A DNA stretch of 64,000 nt, taken from NCBI RefSeq assembly GCF_017356035.1, contig NZ_JAFIQX010000008.1, positions 186,001 to 250,000 on the forward strand. Reading direction: 5' to 3'. The notes beneath the pieces are model-generated. The model did not search any database and was not told the origin of the DNA. It was given only the letters and a program-made list of their open reading frames with translations. Every line of letters begins with the position of its first letter. The first letter of the stretch is position 1. The position numbers and the translations under genes were made by a program. The DNA comes from Longitalea luteola (GTDB lineage Bacteria > Bacteroidota > Bacteroidia > Chitinophagales > Chitinophagaceae). This document shows, one piece after another, positions 55,317-63,090 of this stretch.

Positions 55317-56405
55317 TTACTTCAGCGAATTACCATATCCCACCAACAGTACTGATAAAATGATGGTAATAATGCCTATAATAACCGTTGTTTTAGTTTT
55401 CTTGCTTACACCTGCCCATTCTTTCAGTATCAATCCCCACGCATTGGCTATTAAGATAATGAAGGCCATATGCAGGATCCAGCTGCTGGGGCCATTGCCC
55501 AGTTTGCTTTCTCCCATGCCATAGAAAAAGAATTGCAGAAACCAGGTTGTACCGGCCAGTGCCGAGAATATGTAATTACGCAGCAGCGGGGTTTTCTTAT
55601 TGGTGTAATCGCCAAATGTTCTGTTGCGGGCATTCAGGATCATACACCAGATAAAGTTAGTAGTTAAACCACCCCATAACACTACCACATAGGTAACATT
55701 GTTCTGATACAGGAACTCCCCCTCGCCGGGGTTGGCTGTCTTCCACAGTGTATTGGCTACATCGGCCATGGGCTTGCCGGCTTCCAGTCCGAAATTGAAG
55801 CAGGCGCTTAGCACCCCTGAAATGATAGAGACCAGTAAACCCAGACCGAACCGGTATTCGGTCTTTACCGCTACACCATGCGGATCGAGGCTGCCCTTCG
55901 ACAACTCCTTTTCCTTACGGGTACCGGCTTTGCCGCAGATAATAATTCCGACTATACATACGGCCAGTCCCAATAAAACGGTGAGGCCCCATGTGGTGCC
56001 TACCAGGGCACTGAAAGTGTCTTTGCCGGCTGCGGGGAAAATGTCATAATAGATTGACGGGATAAGGGAGCCAAAGACCATGCAAAGGCCCAGGATAATG
56101 CTGCTGCCGAGCGAAACACCCAGGTATCGGACACCCAGGCCATAGGTTAAACCGCCAATTCCCCACAGTATGCCAAATAAGAACGTATAGCCTATTACGC
56201 TACCACCAGCCTGACTGATGATTTCTGAAAAGTTGGGGATGGTAAGCCAGGCGGCTAATGGCGGCACCACTAACCAGGAAAACAAACCACCCACGATCCA
56301 ATAACTTTCCCAGGCCCAACCTTTAACTTTTTTGTAGGGTATATAAAAACTTCCGGATGCGAATCCTCCTAAAAAATGAAATATAACTCCAAGAATAGCA
56401 TTCAT
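55317..56405 (-). CDS. rhaT: L-rhamnose/H+ symporter RhaT
   Basis: 362 residues from the ATG at 56405. About ten membrane spans. The RhaT N-terminus MNAILGVIFHFLGGFASGSF is followed by YIPYKKVKGWAWESYWIVGG, then WGIGGLTYGLGVRYLGVSLG and a late WFLQFFFYGMGESKLG. It imports L-rhamnose by proton symport. It is the first gene of the rhamnose operon (rhaT, rhaEW, rhaM, rhaI, kinase), divergent from the GntR-type regulator with operator-like repeats between them. It is paralogous to the permease at 2546. Confidence 0.95.
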   Translation of the reverse strand: MNAILGVIFHFLGGFASGSFYIPYKKVKGWAWESYWIVGGLFSWLVVPPLAAWLTIPNFSEIISQAGGSVIGYTFLFGILWGIGGLTYGLGVRYLGVSLGSSIILGLCMVFGSLIPSIYYDIFPAAGKDTFSALVGTTWGLTVLLGLAVCIVGIIICGKAGTRKEKELSKGSLDPHGVAVKTEYRFGLGLLVSIISGVLSACFNFGLEAGKPMADVANTLWKTANPGEGEFLYQNNVTYVVVLWGGLTTNFIWCMILNARNRTFGDYTNKKTPLLRNYIFSALAGTTWFLQFFFYGMGESKLGNGPSSWILHMAFIILIANAWGLILKEWAGVSKKTKTTVIIGIITIILSVLLVGYGNSLK

Positions 56406-56477
56406 TTGTAGCAATTTTCTATATGGCCAGCCTTTGCCGGATTAAAAAGGTGAAAGTATAAGTTACCGATTATTAGC

Positions 56478-56496
56478 CCATCATGGTCCATCATGG
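56478..56496. promoter_or_regulatory. Tandem CCATCATGG operator in the rhaT/regulator region
   Basis: CCATCATGG occurs at 56478-56486 and 56488-56496, a 10-bp period. Each unit is itself an odd palindrome (CCAT-C-ATGG). Related half-sites GATG/CATC recur at 56544-56577. A -7-like TAATTTTG (56537-56544) precedes the regulator gene. Probable binding sites of the divergent GntR-type regulator. Confidence 0.6.
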
Positions 56497-56583
56497 TCTT
56501 TTTTTACAAAACCAGCTTAATATTTAATGCTTTAACTAATTTTGATGGGTTTGATGAGCCATTGAACATCATGCGAGGTTATC

Positions 56584-57615
56584 ATGAAAAAAGATTCCAT
56601 ATTTCAGCATTTATTTATCGATTACTATTCTGCCACCCCTAAATACCTGCAGCTTGCCAACTCTATTATTAAAGCCATTGGGGAGGGAAAGATCCAGAAA
56701 GATGAACTGCTGCCATCTATTAACGAACTTAGCTTTGAGTTCGAGATCTCGAGGGATACGGCCGAAAAAGGTTACAAACACCTTAAAAAGATCGGCATTC
56801 TGGGTTCGGTGCCGGGCAAAGGTTACTTTGTAAAGAACACCGAGGTGGGCCAGCACCTGAAAATATTTCTGCTATTCAATAAGCTGAGCCCGCACAAAAA
56901 GATAATATATGATGCGTTTGTGGCCTCACTGGGCGAAATGGCTTCCATAGATTTCTACATATATAATAATGACTTTGCTTTTTTCAAAAGGCTTATCCAT
57001 AACAAGAAGAACGATTACAGCCATTATGTGATCATTCCCCACTTCCTCGATGGAGGCGAAAACGCCGTTGAGATCATAAATACCCTGCCTAAGGAAAAGC
57101 TGATACTGATGGATAAACTGGTGCCGGGTGTGGATGGCAAATACGGGGCCGTGTATGAAAATTTTGAAAAAGATATTTATGACGCCCTCGAACAGTCGCT
57201 TGAACCATTGAGCAAATACCATACGATAAAGATCATATTTCCGGAATATACTTATCACCCGGTTGAGATCCTGAAAGGTTTTTATCGTTTCTGCCAGCAA
57301 TATGCGTTTAACTATAAGGTGGTGCACGACATCGCCAATGAGCCGATCAAGGAAGGGGAAGTATTTATTAACCTGATGGAAAATGACCTCGTGATCCTGA
57401 TAGAAAAAATCCTGGCTACGAAATTAAAAGTAGGCAAACATGTGGGCGTGATATCGTATAATGAAACGCCTTTAAAAAAGATCATTCTCAATGGCATAAC
57501 AACTATCTCCACAGATTTTCAGATGATGGGGGAAAAAACTGCACAACTTATACTGGAACAATCAACCGAACATATTGAAATCCCTTTTTACCTCACGCAG
57601 CGATCATCACTATAA
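56584..57615 (+). CDS. GntR-family regulator with LacI-type effector domain, probable rhamnose regulator
   Basis: 343 residues. The N-terminal GntR winged helix (about 12-85) has PKYLQLANSIIKAIGEGKIQ, LPSINELSFEFEISRDTAEK and LGSVPGKGYFV. A periplasmic-binding-like effector domain (about 95-335) follows, with VIIPHFLDGGENAVEI and GITTISTDFQMMGEKTAQLI. Characterised Bacteroides rhamnose regulation uses an AraC-type protein, so this is a different solution. It is divergent from rhaT, with palindromic repeats between them. The ligand is presumably L-rhamnose or a downstream intermediate. Confidence 0.87.
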   Translation: MKKDSIFQHLFIDYYSATPKYLQLANSIIKAIGEGKIQKDELLPSINELSFEFEISRDTAEKGYKHLKKIGILGSVPGKGYFVKNTEVGQHLKIFLLFNKLSPHKKIIYDAFVASLGEMASIDFYIYNNDFAFFKRLIHNKKNDYSHYVIIPHFLDGGENAVEIINTLPKEKLILMDKLVPGVDGKYGAVYENFEKDIYDALEQSLEPLSKYHTIKIIFPEYTYHPVEILKGFYRFCQQYAFNYKVVHDIANEPIKEGEVFINLMENDLVILIEKILATKLKVGKHVGVISYNETPLKKIILNGITTISTDFQMMGEKTAQLILEQSTEHIEIPFYLTQRSSL

Positions 57616-57728
57616 CGAACATACTAGAATAGAAAGAAATTGCTTTTAATCAAAAAATGGCCGGATGAGGGAATAGGTGTTCAAAAACGGGAAAAAGTTA
57701 ATTAGCTTTGGTGAAAACCATTAACCTT

Positions 57729-58265
57729 ATGGCTGGAAACAAAAAACACCACGCTAATACCAATCATTTTCCTGGTAATGGGGTTACTCACGCTTATGAA
57801 GATGATCATACGCCAACGGGTACCCTTTCCGCTCCGATGCCTGCAATTACACCCCGTGTACAAACGCAAACTACGGAGCCTTTTAATTTTGATTCATTAA
57901 CTTCCCAGTACAAGATCGGCATTATCAGAAATGGTATCACCAAAAAACAACTGGAAGCAATTAAATCAGAAACCGATCTGGATTATCACACCCTGAGCAC
58001 CCTGCTATCGGTATCCCGCACTACGCTTATTAAAAAGAAAGGCGATGAAAAGTTCGATCAGCCTACCAGCGAACGCATAATGCTTTTAGCTGAGCTTCTT
58101 AATTATGGTCGGGATGTACTTGAAGGCAAGGAGCGATTCAATGCCTGGATCAAACTGCCGAGTTTAACATTGGGTGGTAAGGCACCACTCGAATTACTTG
58201 ACACGCTGTATGGCATTGAAGAAGTAAAAAAAGAATTAGGCCGTATTGAATACGGTGTATATTAA
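57729..58265 (+). CDS. Xre/MbcA/ParS-type antitoxin (DUF2384) of a RES-Xre module
   Basis: 178 residues from the ATG at 57729; TTG and GTG codons just upstream are also possible starts. A poorly conserved, proline/histidine-rich N-terminal 45 residues precede the Xre-like helix-turn-helix (YKIGIIRNGITKKQLEAIKS, TLSTLLSVSRTTLIKK). The C-terminal toxin-binding DUF2384 domain follows (AELLNYGRDVLEGKERFNAW, GKAPLELLDTLYGIEEVKK). It neutralises the RES toxin encoded 18 bp downstream and should autoregulate. The long N-terminal extension is slightly unusual. Confidence 0.9.
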   Translation: MAGNKKHHANTNHFPGNGVTHAYEDDHTPTGTLSAPMPAITPRVQTQTTEPFNFDSLTSQYKIGIIRNGITKKQLEAIKSETDLDYHTLSTLLSVSRTTLIKKKGDEKFDQPTSERIMLLAELLNYGRDVLEGKERFNAWIKLPSLTLGGKAPLELLDTLYGIEEVKKELGRIEYGVY

Positions 58266-58283
58266 CCTAACGGCTTCACCATT

Positions 58284-58721
58284 ATGTTGCTTTACCGGAT
58301 CGGAAAAACGAAATATGCCCATGACCTTACAGGTATGGGAGCCAAGTTGAATGGCGGAAGATGGAACCATGAAGGCATTCCCTGTATTTATTTGGCAGAA
58401 AGCAGGGCACTTTCGCTGTTGGAATACGCAGCCCATACAGGCATAGACAAAATACCTCCTACCCTTTCCTTTACCACGTTGGAAGTGCCTGACGATTCCG
58501 TGCATGAGCTATCGGCCGATGAATTACCAGCTAACTGGTTCCAGCGACCGCATAGTACTGAAAGCAGGGACATGGGCTCAGCACTGCTAACAAAAAATGA
58601 CAGCCTGTTACTAAAGATCCCATCAGTGATCATAGAACAGGAGTATAATTTTATACTTAACATTTCACACCCACTGTTCAATTCGGTAAAAATCACTGAA
58701 GTGGAAAGATATAAGGGGTAG
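58284..58721 (+). CDS. RES-domain toxin (NAD+-degrading)
   Basis: 145 residues, the family length. RES signatures: GMGAKLNGGRWNHEG (Arg26), ALSLLEYAAH (Glu47) and KIPSVIIEQEYNFILN (Ser114, Asn126), giving the Arg-Glu-Ser set that names the family. RES toxins deplete cellular NAD+ by a fold related to ADP-ribosyltransferases. It is paired with the Xre antitoxin just upstream. All core residues are intact, so the module is probably functional. Confidence 0.92.
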   Translation: MLLYRIGKTKYAHDLTGMGAKLNGGRWNHEGIPCIYLAESRALSLLEYAAHTGIDKIPPTLSFTTLEVPDDSVHELSADELPANWFQRPHSTESRDMGSALLTKNDSLLLKIPSVIIEQEYNFILNISHPLFNSVKITEVERYKG

Positions 58722-59549
58722 AGCACGTTACCGCTACTTACACATCAACTTACAACACCTTCGCGTTTACGGGTTCATCCAGGCACCGGGCAAGCCTGCA
58801 GGCAACTATTGCTCTGCCAGATGCTGTTCTATGCGTTTCCTCGCGTTAACAGCGGCGGCTTTGTCGTCAGGGTTAGCGTAGGAGCATGCATCTTATGCGC
58901 TAATAAACGGCATGAATAAACAGGCAGCATCTTACAGTAGTTTGATGCTGCTGAAGCAATAATGATTTTGCAATCAGTAGGCATTGCCTTATGCAGCACC
59001 CATTTTTGAGTTGTTGTTGCCTGTCGTTGGCAGGTTCAACCTGGGCTTTGTTTACTGATGAAGATCATAAATGGTAAACACTAAAGGTTATAAACCAGCC
59101 TGCTGTTCCTGGCCCGGTATTTTCATTACACGAGCAGGCAGCTTGCAGAAAGCTATAGCTAAGCGTAGATCGTAACAAGGGTTATGTTACTGTTACAGGG
59201 ATAATTACCCTTAAAAAAAGTCACATTAATCCGTACATGATTTTGAGAATTTGTTTTTTACCTGTAATCTTGTAACCAGATACCCTGTATCTCCATTGGT
59301 AATTTTGAGATTTAGCGATCTTTTATAATTGAGCCTGTTGCAATTTGCTTTTAAGATATATAGAAATGACATACACTCCCTCATCGGCTCACCTTATCTT
59401 ATTTTGACAAAGAAGACCGTTCCCCATGCCAACCTGATAACCAGAAACAAGAAGAGCATGCCATACCCGTGATGCGTATATAATTTACCGTAACTCGTTG
59501 TAAATTAGTTGAACTTTATTATCAAGGTTAGCAAAAAACAATCTTTCTG
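58722..59549. other. Intergenic region between RES toxin and sigma factor
   Basis: 828 bp with no complete gene. A minus-strand frame at 58806-58886 encodes a protein-like fragment (CSYANPDDKAAAVNARKR then IEQHLAEQ and stop) and may be the tail of a decayed gene. AGATAC-CCT-GTATCT at about 59278-59292 is a perfect palindrome, and AGGGATAATTACCCT near 59198 another. The stretch before 59549 is A/T-rich and should hold the sigma factor promoter. No heptad tract is obvious here. Confidence 0.45.
58806..58886 (-). pseudogene. Possible gene remnant (C-terminal fragment)
   Basis: About 26 residues ending in a TAG, with the composition of a real helical C-terminus (NPDDKAAAVNARKRIEQHLA). It is preceded in frame by a stop and has no start codon. 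I do not recognise the parent family. It could be a chance frame. Confidence 0.2.
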
Positions 59550-60173
59550 ATGCGTTCACTTCCGTTGGAGAATGATATTATCGTGTCTTTTAAAAAAGGA
59601 GGTCCCGATGCTTTGCAATCATTGTTAAAGCAGTTCTATAATCCTTTGTGCCTCTTTGCCGAGCGGTTACTGGCCGATAGGGCAGCTGCAGAAGACATTG
59701 TTGGAGAATCTTTTATAAAATTATGGCACAAACGAACCGATTTTGAGACCTTGCAGAATATAAAGGCATTTATGTACATCACGGTACGTAATGCCTGCCT
59801 GAACTATTTGAAGCAGGCCAAACGCGATTCACTGAGCAAAAAACAACTGGCTTATTTAACAGGTGAAAAAGAGGAATTTGTATTGAATGAAATGATCAGG
59901 GCGGAGGTCTTGAGAGAAATAATGCATGAGATCAATAATCTGCCAGAGCAATGCGGGAAAGTATTGAAACTGGGCTATCTCGAAGGCTTAAAAAACCAGG
60001 AAATTGCAACGCTATTAAACATTTCGGTACACACCGTTAAAAATCAAAAAGCAAGAGCCATACAATTATTAAAATTAAGGCTTCGTAACCGCGATCTCAT
60101 GACCTTCCTGTTGCTTTGTACCCTGTTACGAGTCACTTCTGATAGCTGCCAAAACATGAATCTTCCCGCCTAA
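59550..60173 (+). CDS. ECF sigma-70 factor (Bacteroidota FecI-like family)
   Basis: 207 residues. Region 2 (about 20-92: LLKQFYNPLCLFAERLLADR, AAEDIVGESFIKLWHKR) binds the -10 element and core polymerase. Region 4 (about 128-185: LPEQCGKVLKLGYLEGLKNQ, EIATLLNISVHTVKNQKARA) is the -35-binding helix-turn-helix. Such sigma factors normally pair with a FecR anti-sigma factor in the next gene. Here the FecR gene is on the same strand but 1618 bp away, with candidate RNA genes and a repeat array between. The hydrophobic tail LMTFLLLCTLLRV is common in the family. Confidence 0.93.
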   Translation: MRSLPLENDIIVSFKKGGPDALQSLLKQFYNPLCLFAERLLADRAAAEDIVGESFIKLWHKRTDFETLQNIKAFMYITVRNACLNYLKQAKRDSLSKKQLAYLTGEKEEFVLNEMIRAEVLREIMHEINNLPEQCGKVLKLGYLEGLKNQEIATLLNISVHTVKNQKARAIQLLKLRLRNRDLMTFLLLCTLLRVTSDSCQNMNLPA

Positions 60174-60540
60174 ACAACAAGTTCAGGGTAAAAAACAGCC
60201 TCGGAATAGGTGTAAATACCCATTTATCCATTTTTATTAAATTTTTTTTGATTTCGAATAGTAATAAAGGCGTGGAAAGTTGTTTTAATACTAAACTAGC
60301 AATTATTCGGCCGTGCGGGATATAAATACAAAGTTCTTTAAGCTTGAATATATTTAATGAGTATTGTTTTAAAAGTATAGCCATCTAAAACACTTTGGCA
60401 GTTTTATTAAATAATATTTAAGAACATACAGTGATTGTTGTACACAGTGAAGATTACAGTATAGCAATATGTAGTAACGAGAAAAATTACTGCTCACTGT
60501 ATTATGTGTTTACTAGTGCGACGGGGTTAATTTGTTACGT

Positions 60541-60728
60541 GTATCAAACTTAACCCTGAACTATAAATGAACAAGTAGCCTTTATCAGGCCTTTTTTGTC
60601 CGCCCGATGTATGCATCTGTACTTTTCGTTCTTTCAGCCAGACGAGAAGACGGAATGTCGAGCGGGAATCTCATGTGACTGTTTGGTTGGGTCACTACAA
60701 GGGAGTGTTTCTACTCTCCCTTTTTTTT
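60541..60728 (+). ncRNA. Candidate structured small RNA ending in an intrinsic terminator
   Basis: There is no reading frame. The 3' end has a GTGAC/GTCAC stem (60675-60679 with 60691-60695) followed by a strong terminator: AAGGGAG (60699-60705) / CTCCCTT (60716-60722) and eight T residues. An upstream GACGGAATGTC mini-hairpin and CCCG/CGGG arms (around 60604 and 60663) suggest further structure. A weaker terminator-like GCC/GGC plus T6 lies at 60578-60597. The 5' end is arbitrary and no exact promoter was found. Confidence 0.35.
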
Positions 60729-61019
60729 AAAAATTCGAACATCTCTATATAAAGTAATTGCCTTTATACCCTGCCTCGTCAGGTATTCATTCAAACCGAA
60801 TCCATCTAATACACATTATATACGTGTATTAACTACATCAAAAGCATCTAAAGGCTCCACATTAGTAGAATTTTTCCAAAGGCATTTCTGATTAGTTAAA
60901 CAATGCAAGGTTTGTACATCCATGCGGGCATACCAATGCCGAAATGGTTTATATACATCTTTAACCTAAAGCAATCAGGTAGTTTTTTTCTCATTCGCAT
61001 TCCTCATGTGCATCAATTA

Positions 61020-61090
61020 TCCCTCTTCCTGGTACAGAAGAGGCGCAGGAATCCCCCACGGCCGGGTAGTCTTACCCGGCTTTCCTTTTT
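61020..61090 (+). ncRNA. Second candidate small RNA or leader with tandem stems and terminator
   Basis: Stem CCTCTT (61022-61027) / AAGAGG (61038-61043), 10-nt loop, is followed by the terminator GCCGGGTA (61061-61068) / TACCCGGC (61073-61080) with loop GTCT and TTTCCTTTTT. Stem-plus-terminator layout repeats that of 60675-60728. No protein gene ends upstream on this strand for 850 bp, so a terminator here implies a transcript that starts in the gap. The 5' end is unknown. Confidence 0.35.
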
Positions 61091-61189
61091 CCTTACCGTT
61101 CCTGCCTTTTGCGTTCTGCTTACAGCCTATTTACCTTTTATCTATTATCTATTGCTTCCTGCCTTTTTTCCTTTTGAGTATTGCTTATT

Positions 61190-61336
61190 GCCTTTTGTCT
61201 ATTGCCTTTAGCCTTCAGCCTTGTGCCTTTTGTCTATTACCTTTAGCTTTCAGCTTTCAGCCTTCAGCCTTGTGCCTTTTGTCTATTGCCCTTAGCCTTC
61301 AGCTTTCAGCCTTCGGACTTCAGACCTCCGCCTCCG
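61190..61336. repeat. Twenty-one-unit heptad array with higher-order period
   Basis: Units in perfect register: GCCTTTT, GTCTATT, GCCTTTA, GCCTTCA, GCCTTGT and variants, ending in GACTTCA, GACCTCC, GCCTCCG. The block GCCTTTTGTCTATT recurs at 61190, 61225 and 61274, spacings of 35 and 49 bp (five and seven units). Looser units extend back to about 61090. It is the longest tract in the window and is not next to a stop codon. The rest of 61337-61791 shows no gene. Confidence 0.9.
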
Positions 61337-61791
61337 ACAAGAGTTTCCTTGATTACAATCATAACCTTTCAGGTTTTTACCAATTCGTTTAGGTAAATCC
61401 CCAATCTCATTTGTTTTATATTAATAGAGGATAAAGATTTTTTTAGCGCAGATGATTACAACCCGCTTGGTGATTGTCACTACATAAAAACCCGATTCAC
61501 ATTATCCGTATAAATAATACCTTCCCCGATCTTAGGAAAATTTTTATGTAAATTCCGGGTAAAATGGCTAAACCATTAGCATTCCTACCCATTTTTTGAA
61601 AATTATTCTGTAAACCTGTCAATTTATTAAAGATTTCTCCAAACCCTTTAGTACAAATGACAACAAATGTTGTTTTTACAATAATATCAAATGCAACATC
61701 ATTTCCGCTGCACCGTTTTGCAGGATTGATCTTAGGCGTACCCTGGTTCCGACATACCCTGATTTACAACTAAAGCATTAAACTTATTCTG

Positions 61792-63024
61792 ATGAATGAA
61801 CAACAAATAGACAAAGTAACTCAAATCGCCTCCCTGATCGTCGGAAATATGCAGGAAAGGCTAACGCCTGCCGAACAGCAGCAACTGGATACCTGGCTGC
61901 AGGAGGATGACGAAAATCCGTTATTATTCCAGCAACTGATGGATGCCGAACTCCTGACCCACGACCTTAATGAAATGAACAGCTATGATCATAACCAGGC
62001 ATTTGAAAAATTAACCCATCAGATCCTCCTCAATGAAGTGAGCGGCAAACGGGTATACTTCAGAATATGGTGGTATATGGTTGCGGCCCTTTTGGTACTG
62101 GTAGCCGGCGGTATTGCTTACTTTTCTTTAAACAAACATAAAAATAAAACCGCTACACCGGTCTCTGCTGTTGTTGCGCAAAAGAAAGCGGCCGGCGACC
62201 TCCCTGATACTAAAAAAGCTGTTCTGATCCTGGCCGATGGTTCAACTATAACCCTTAGCGAAATAAGTAATGGCAGCATTGCCCGGCAGGGTAATGTGAT
62301 GATCCAAAAAAATCAAAATGGGCAGCTTGAATATAAGTTATCAGCAGCCACTGCCAATACAACCGGCTACAATACCCTTCGTACTCCACGTGGCGGCGAA
62401 TACCAGCTTATATTGGATGATGGCACCAAAATATGGTTAAACTCCGCTTCTACCCTGCAGTTCCCGGTTCATTTCAATTCAGATGAACGCCGCGTCGTGC
62501 TCACCGGTGAAGGCTATTTTGAAGTACAATCATCCGTTATTCCCAACTCAGGCGGCCGTAAAAGATCATTCATAGTCAGCGTTGATAATATGGAAGTACA
62601 GGCAATAGGTACTTCCTTTAATATTTCTGCCTATAAAGAAGATAACCGTTCACAAACCACGGTTGTGGAAGGACTCGTTCAGGTAAACCGGAACAATAAA
62701 ACCAACTTGCTCAGCCCAGGCAAGAAGCTAATTGCGCAGGACACGGCTGTTACCGTTGAAGATGTTGATGTAAAGCAGGAAATAGCCTGGACGCATGGAG
62801 AATTCGTTTTCAGGAACACCTCGCTTAAAATGGTCATGAACGAACTGACCCGCTGGTACGACATGGATGTTACGTATGATCCGGGTGTTCCGTCATTACA
62901 CTTCAGCGGCGAAGTTCAACGCGCATCAGACATCAGGTCGGTACTGCATATGCTTGAATATACAGGAGGAGTAACCTTCACCATCAACAAACGGCTTATC
63001 ACTGTTCATCCCGGTAAAAAATAA
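61792..63024 (+). CDS. FecR-family anti-sigma factor
   Basis: 410 residues. The N-terminal cytoplasmic anti-sigma part (about 1-85, ERLTPAEQQQLDTWLQ) is followed by one membrane span (about 90-112, WWYMVAALLVLVAGGIAYF). The periplasmic FecR domain (about 190-290: TLRTPRGGEYQLILDDGTKI, WLNSASTLQFP, GEGYFEV) and C-terminal DUF4974 domain (about 335-408: FRNTSLKMVMNELTRWYDMD) come next. It should hold the ECF sigma factor encoded at 59550 until a TonB-linked transporter signals. The matching SusC-type receptor is not directly downstream; a phospholipase D gene is. Confidence 0.94.
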   Translation: MNEQQIDKVTQIASLIVGNMQERLTPAEQQQLDTWLQEDDENPLLFQQLMDAELLTHDLNEMNSYDHNQAFEKLTHQILLNEVSGKRVYFRIWWYMVAALLVLVAGGIAYFSLNKHKNKTATPVSAVVAQKKAAGDLPDTKKAVLILADGSTITLSEISNGSIARQGNVMIQKNQNGQLEYKLSAATANTTGYNTLRTPRGGEYQLILDDGTKIWLNSASTLQFPVHFNSDERRVVLTGEGYFEVQSSVIPNSGGRKRSFIVSVDNMEVQAIGTSFNISAYKEDNRSQTTVVEGLVQVNRNNKTNLLSPGKKLIAQDTAVTVEDVDVKQEIAWTHGEFVFRNTSLKMVMNELTRWYDMDVTYDPGVPSLHFSGEVQRASDIRSVLHMLEYTGGVTFTINKRLITVHPGKK

Positions 63025-63090
63025 TCATCCCGCCATAGATGTGATGCCGTCGATTTACACCGCGTTCATTATTTTTGTAGCTTGGCAGCT

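Noticed and set aside
61190-61336. CRISPR-like array
   Set aside because: Units are 7 bp with no spacers and no cas genes nearby. It is a tandem repeat, not a CRISPR.
60903-61392. Plus-strand frames of about 100-128 residues rich in Leu, Pro and Phe
   Set aside because: They cross a strong terminator hairpin and then read the GCCTTCA-type array; the composition comes from the repeat.
63070-63090. Promoter for the phospholipase D gene at TATTTTTG
   Set aside because: It matches the -7 consensus but has no -33 TTTG at 19-21 bp and would leave a leader of only about 7 nt.
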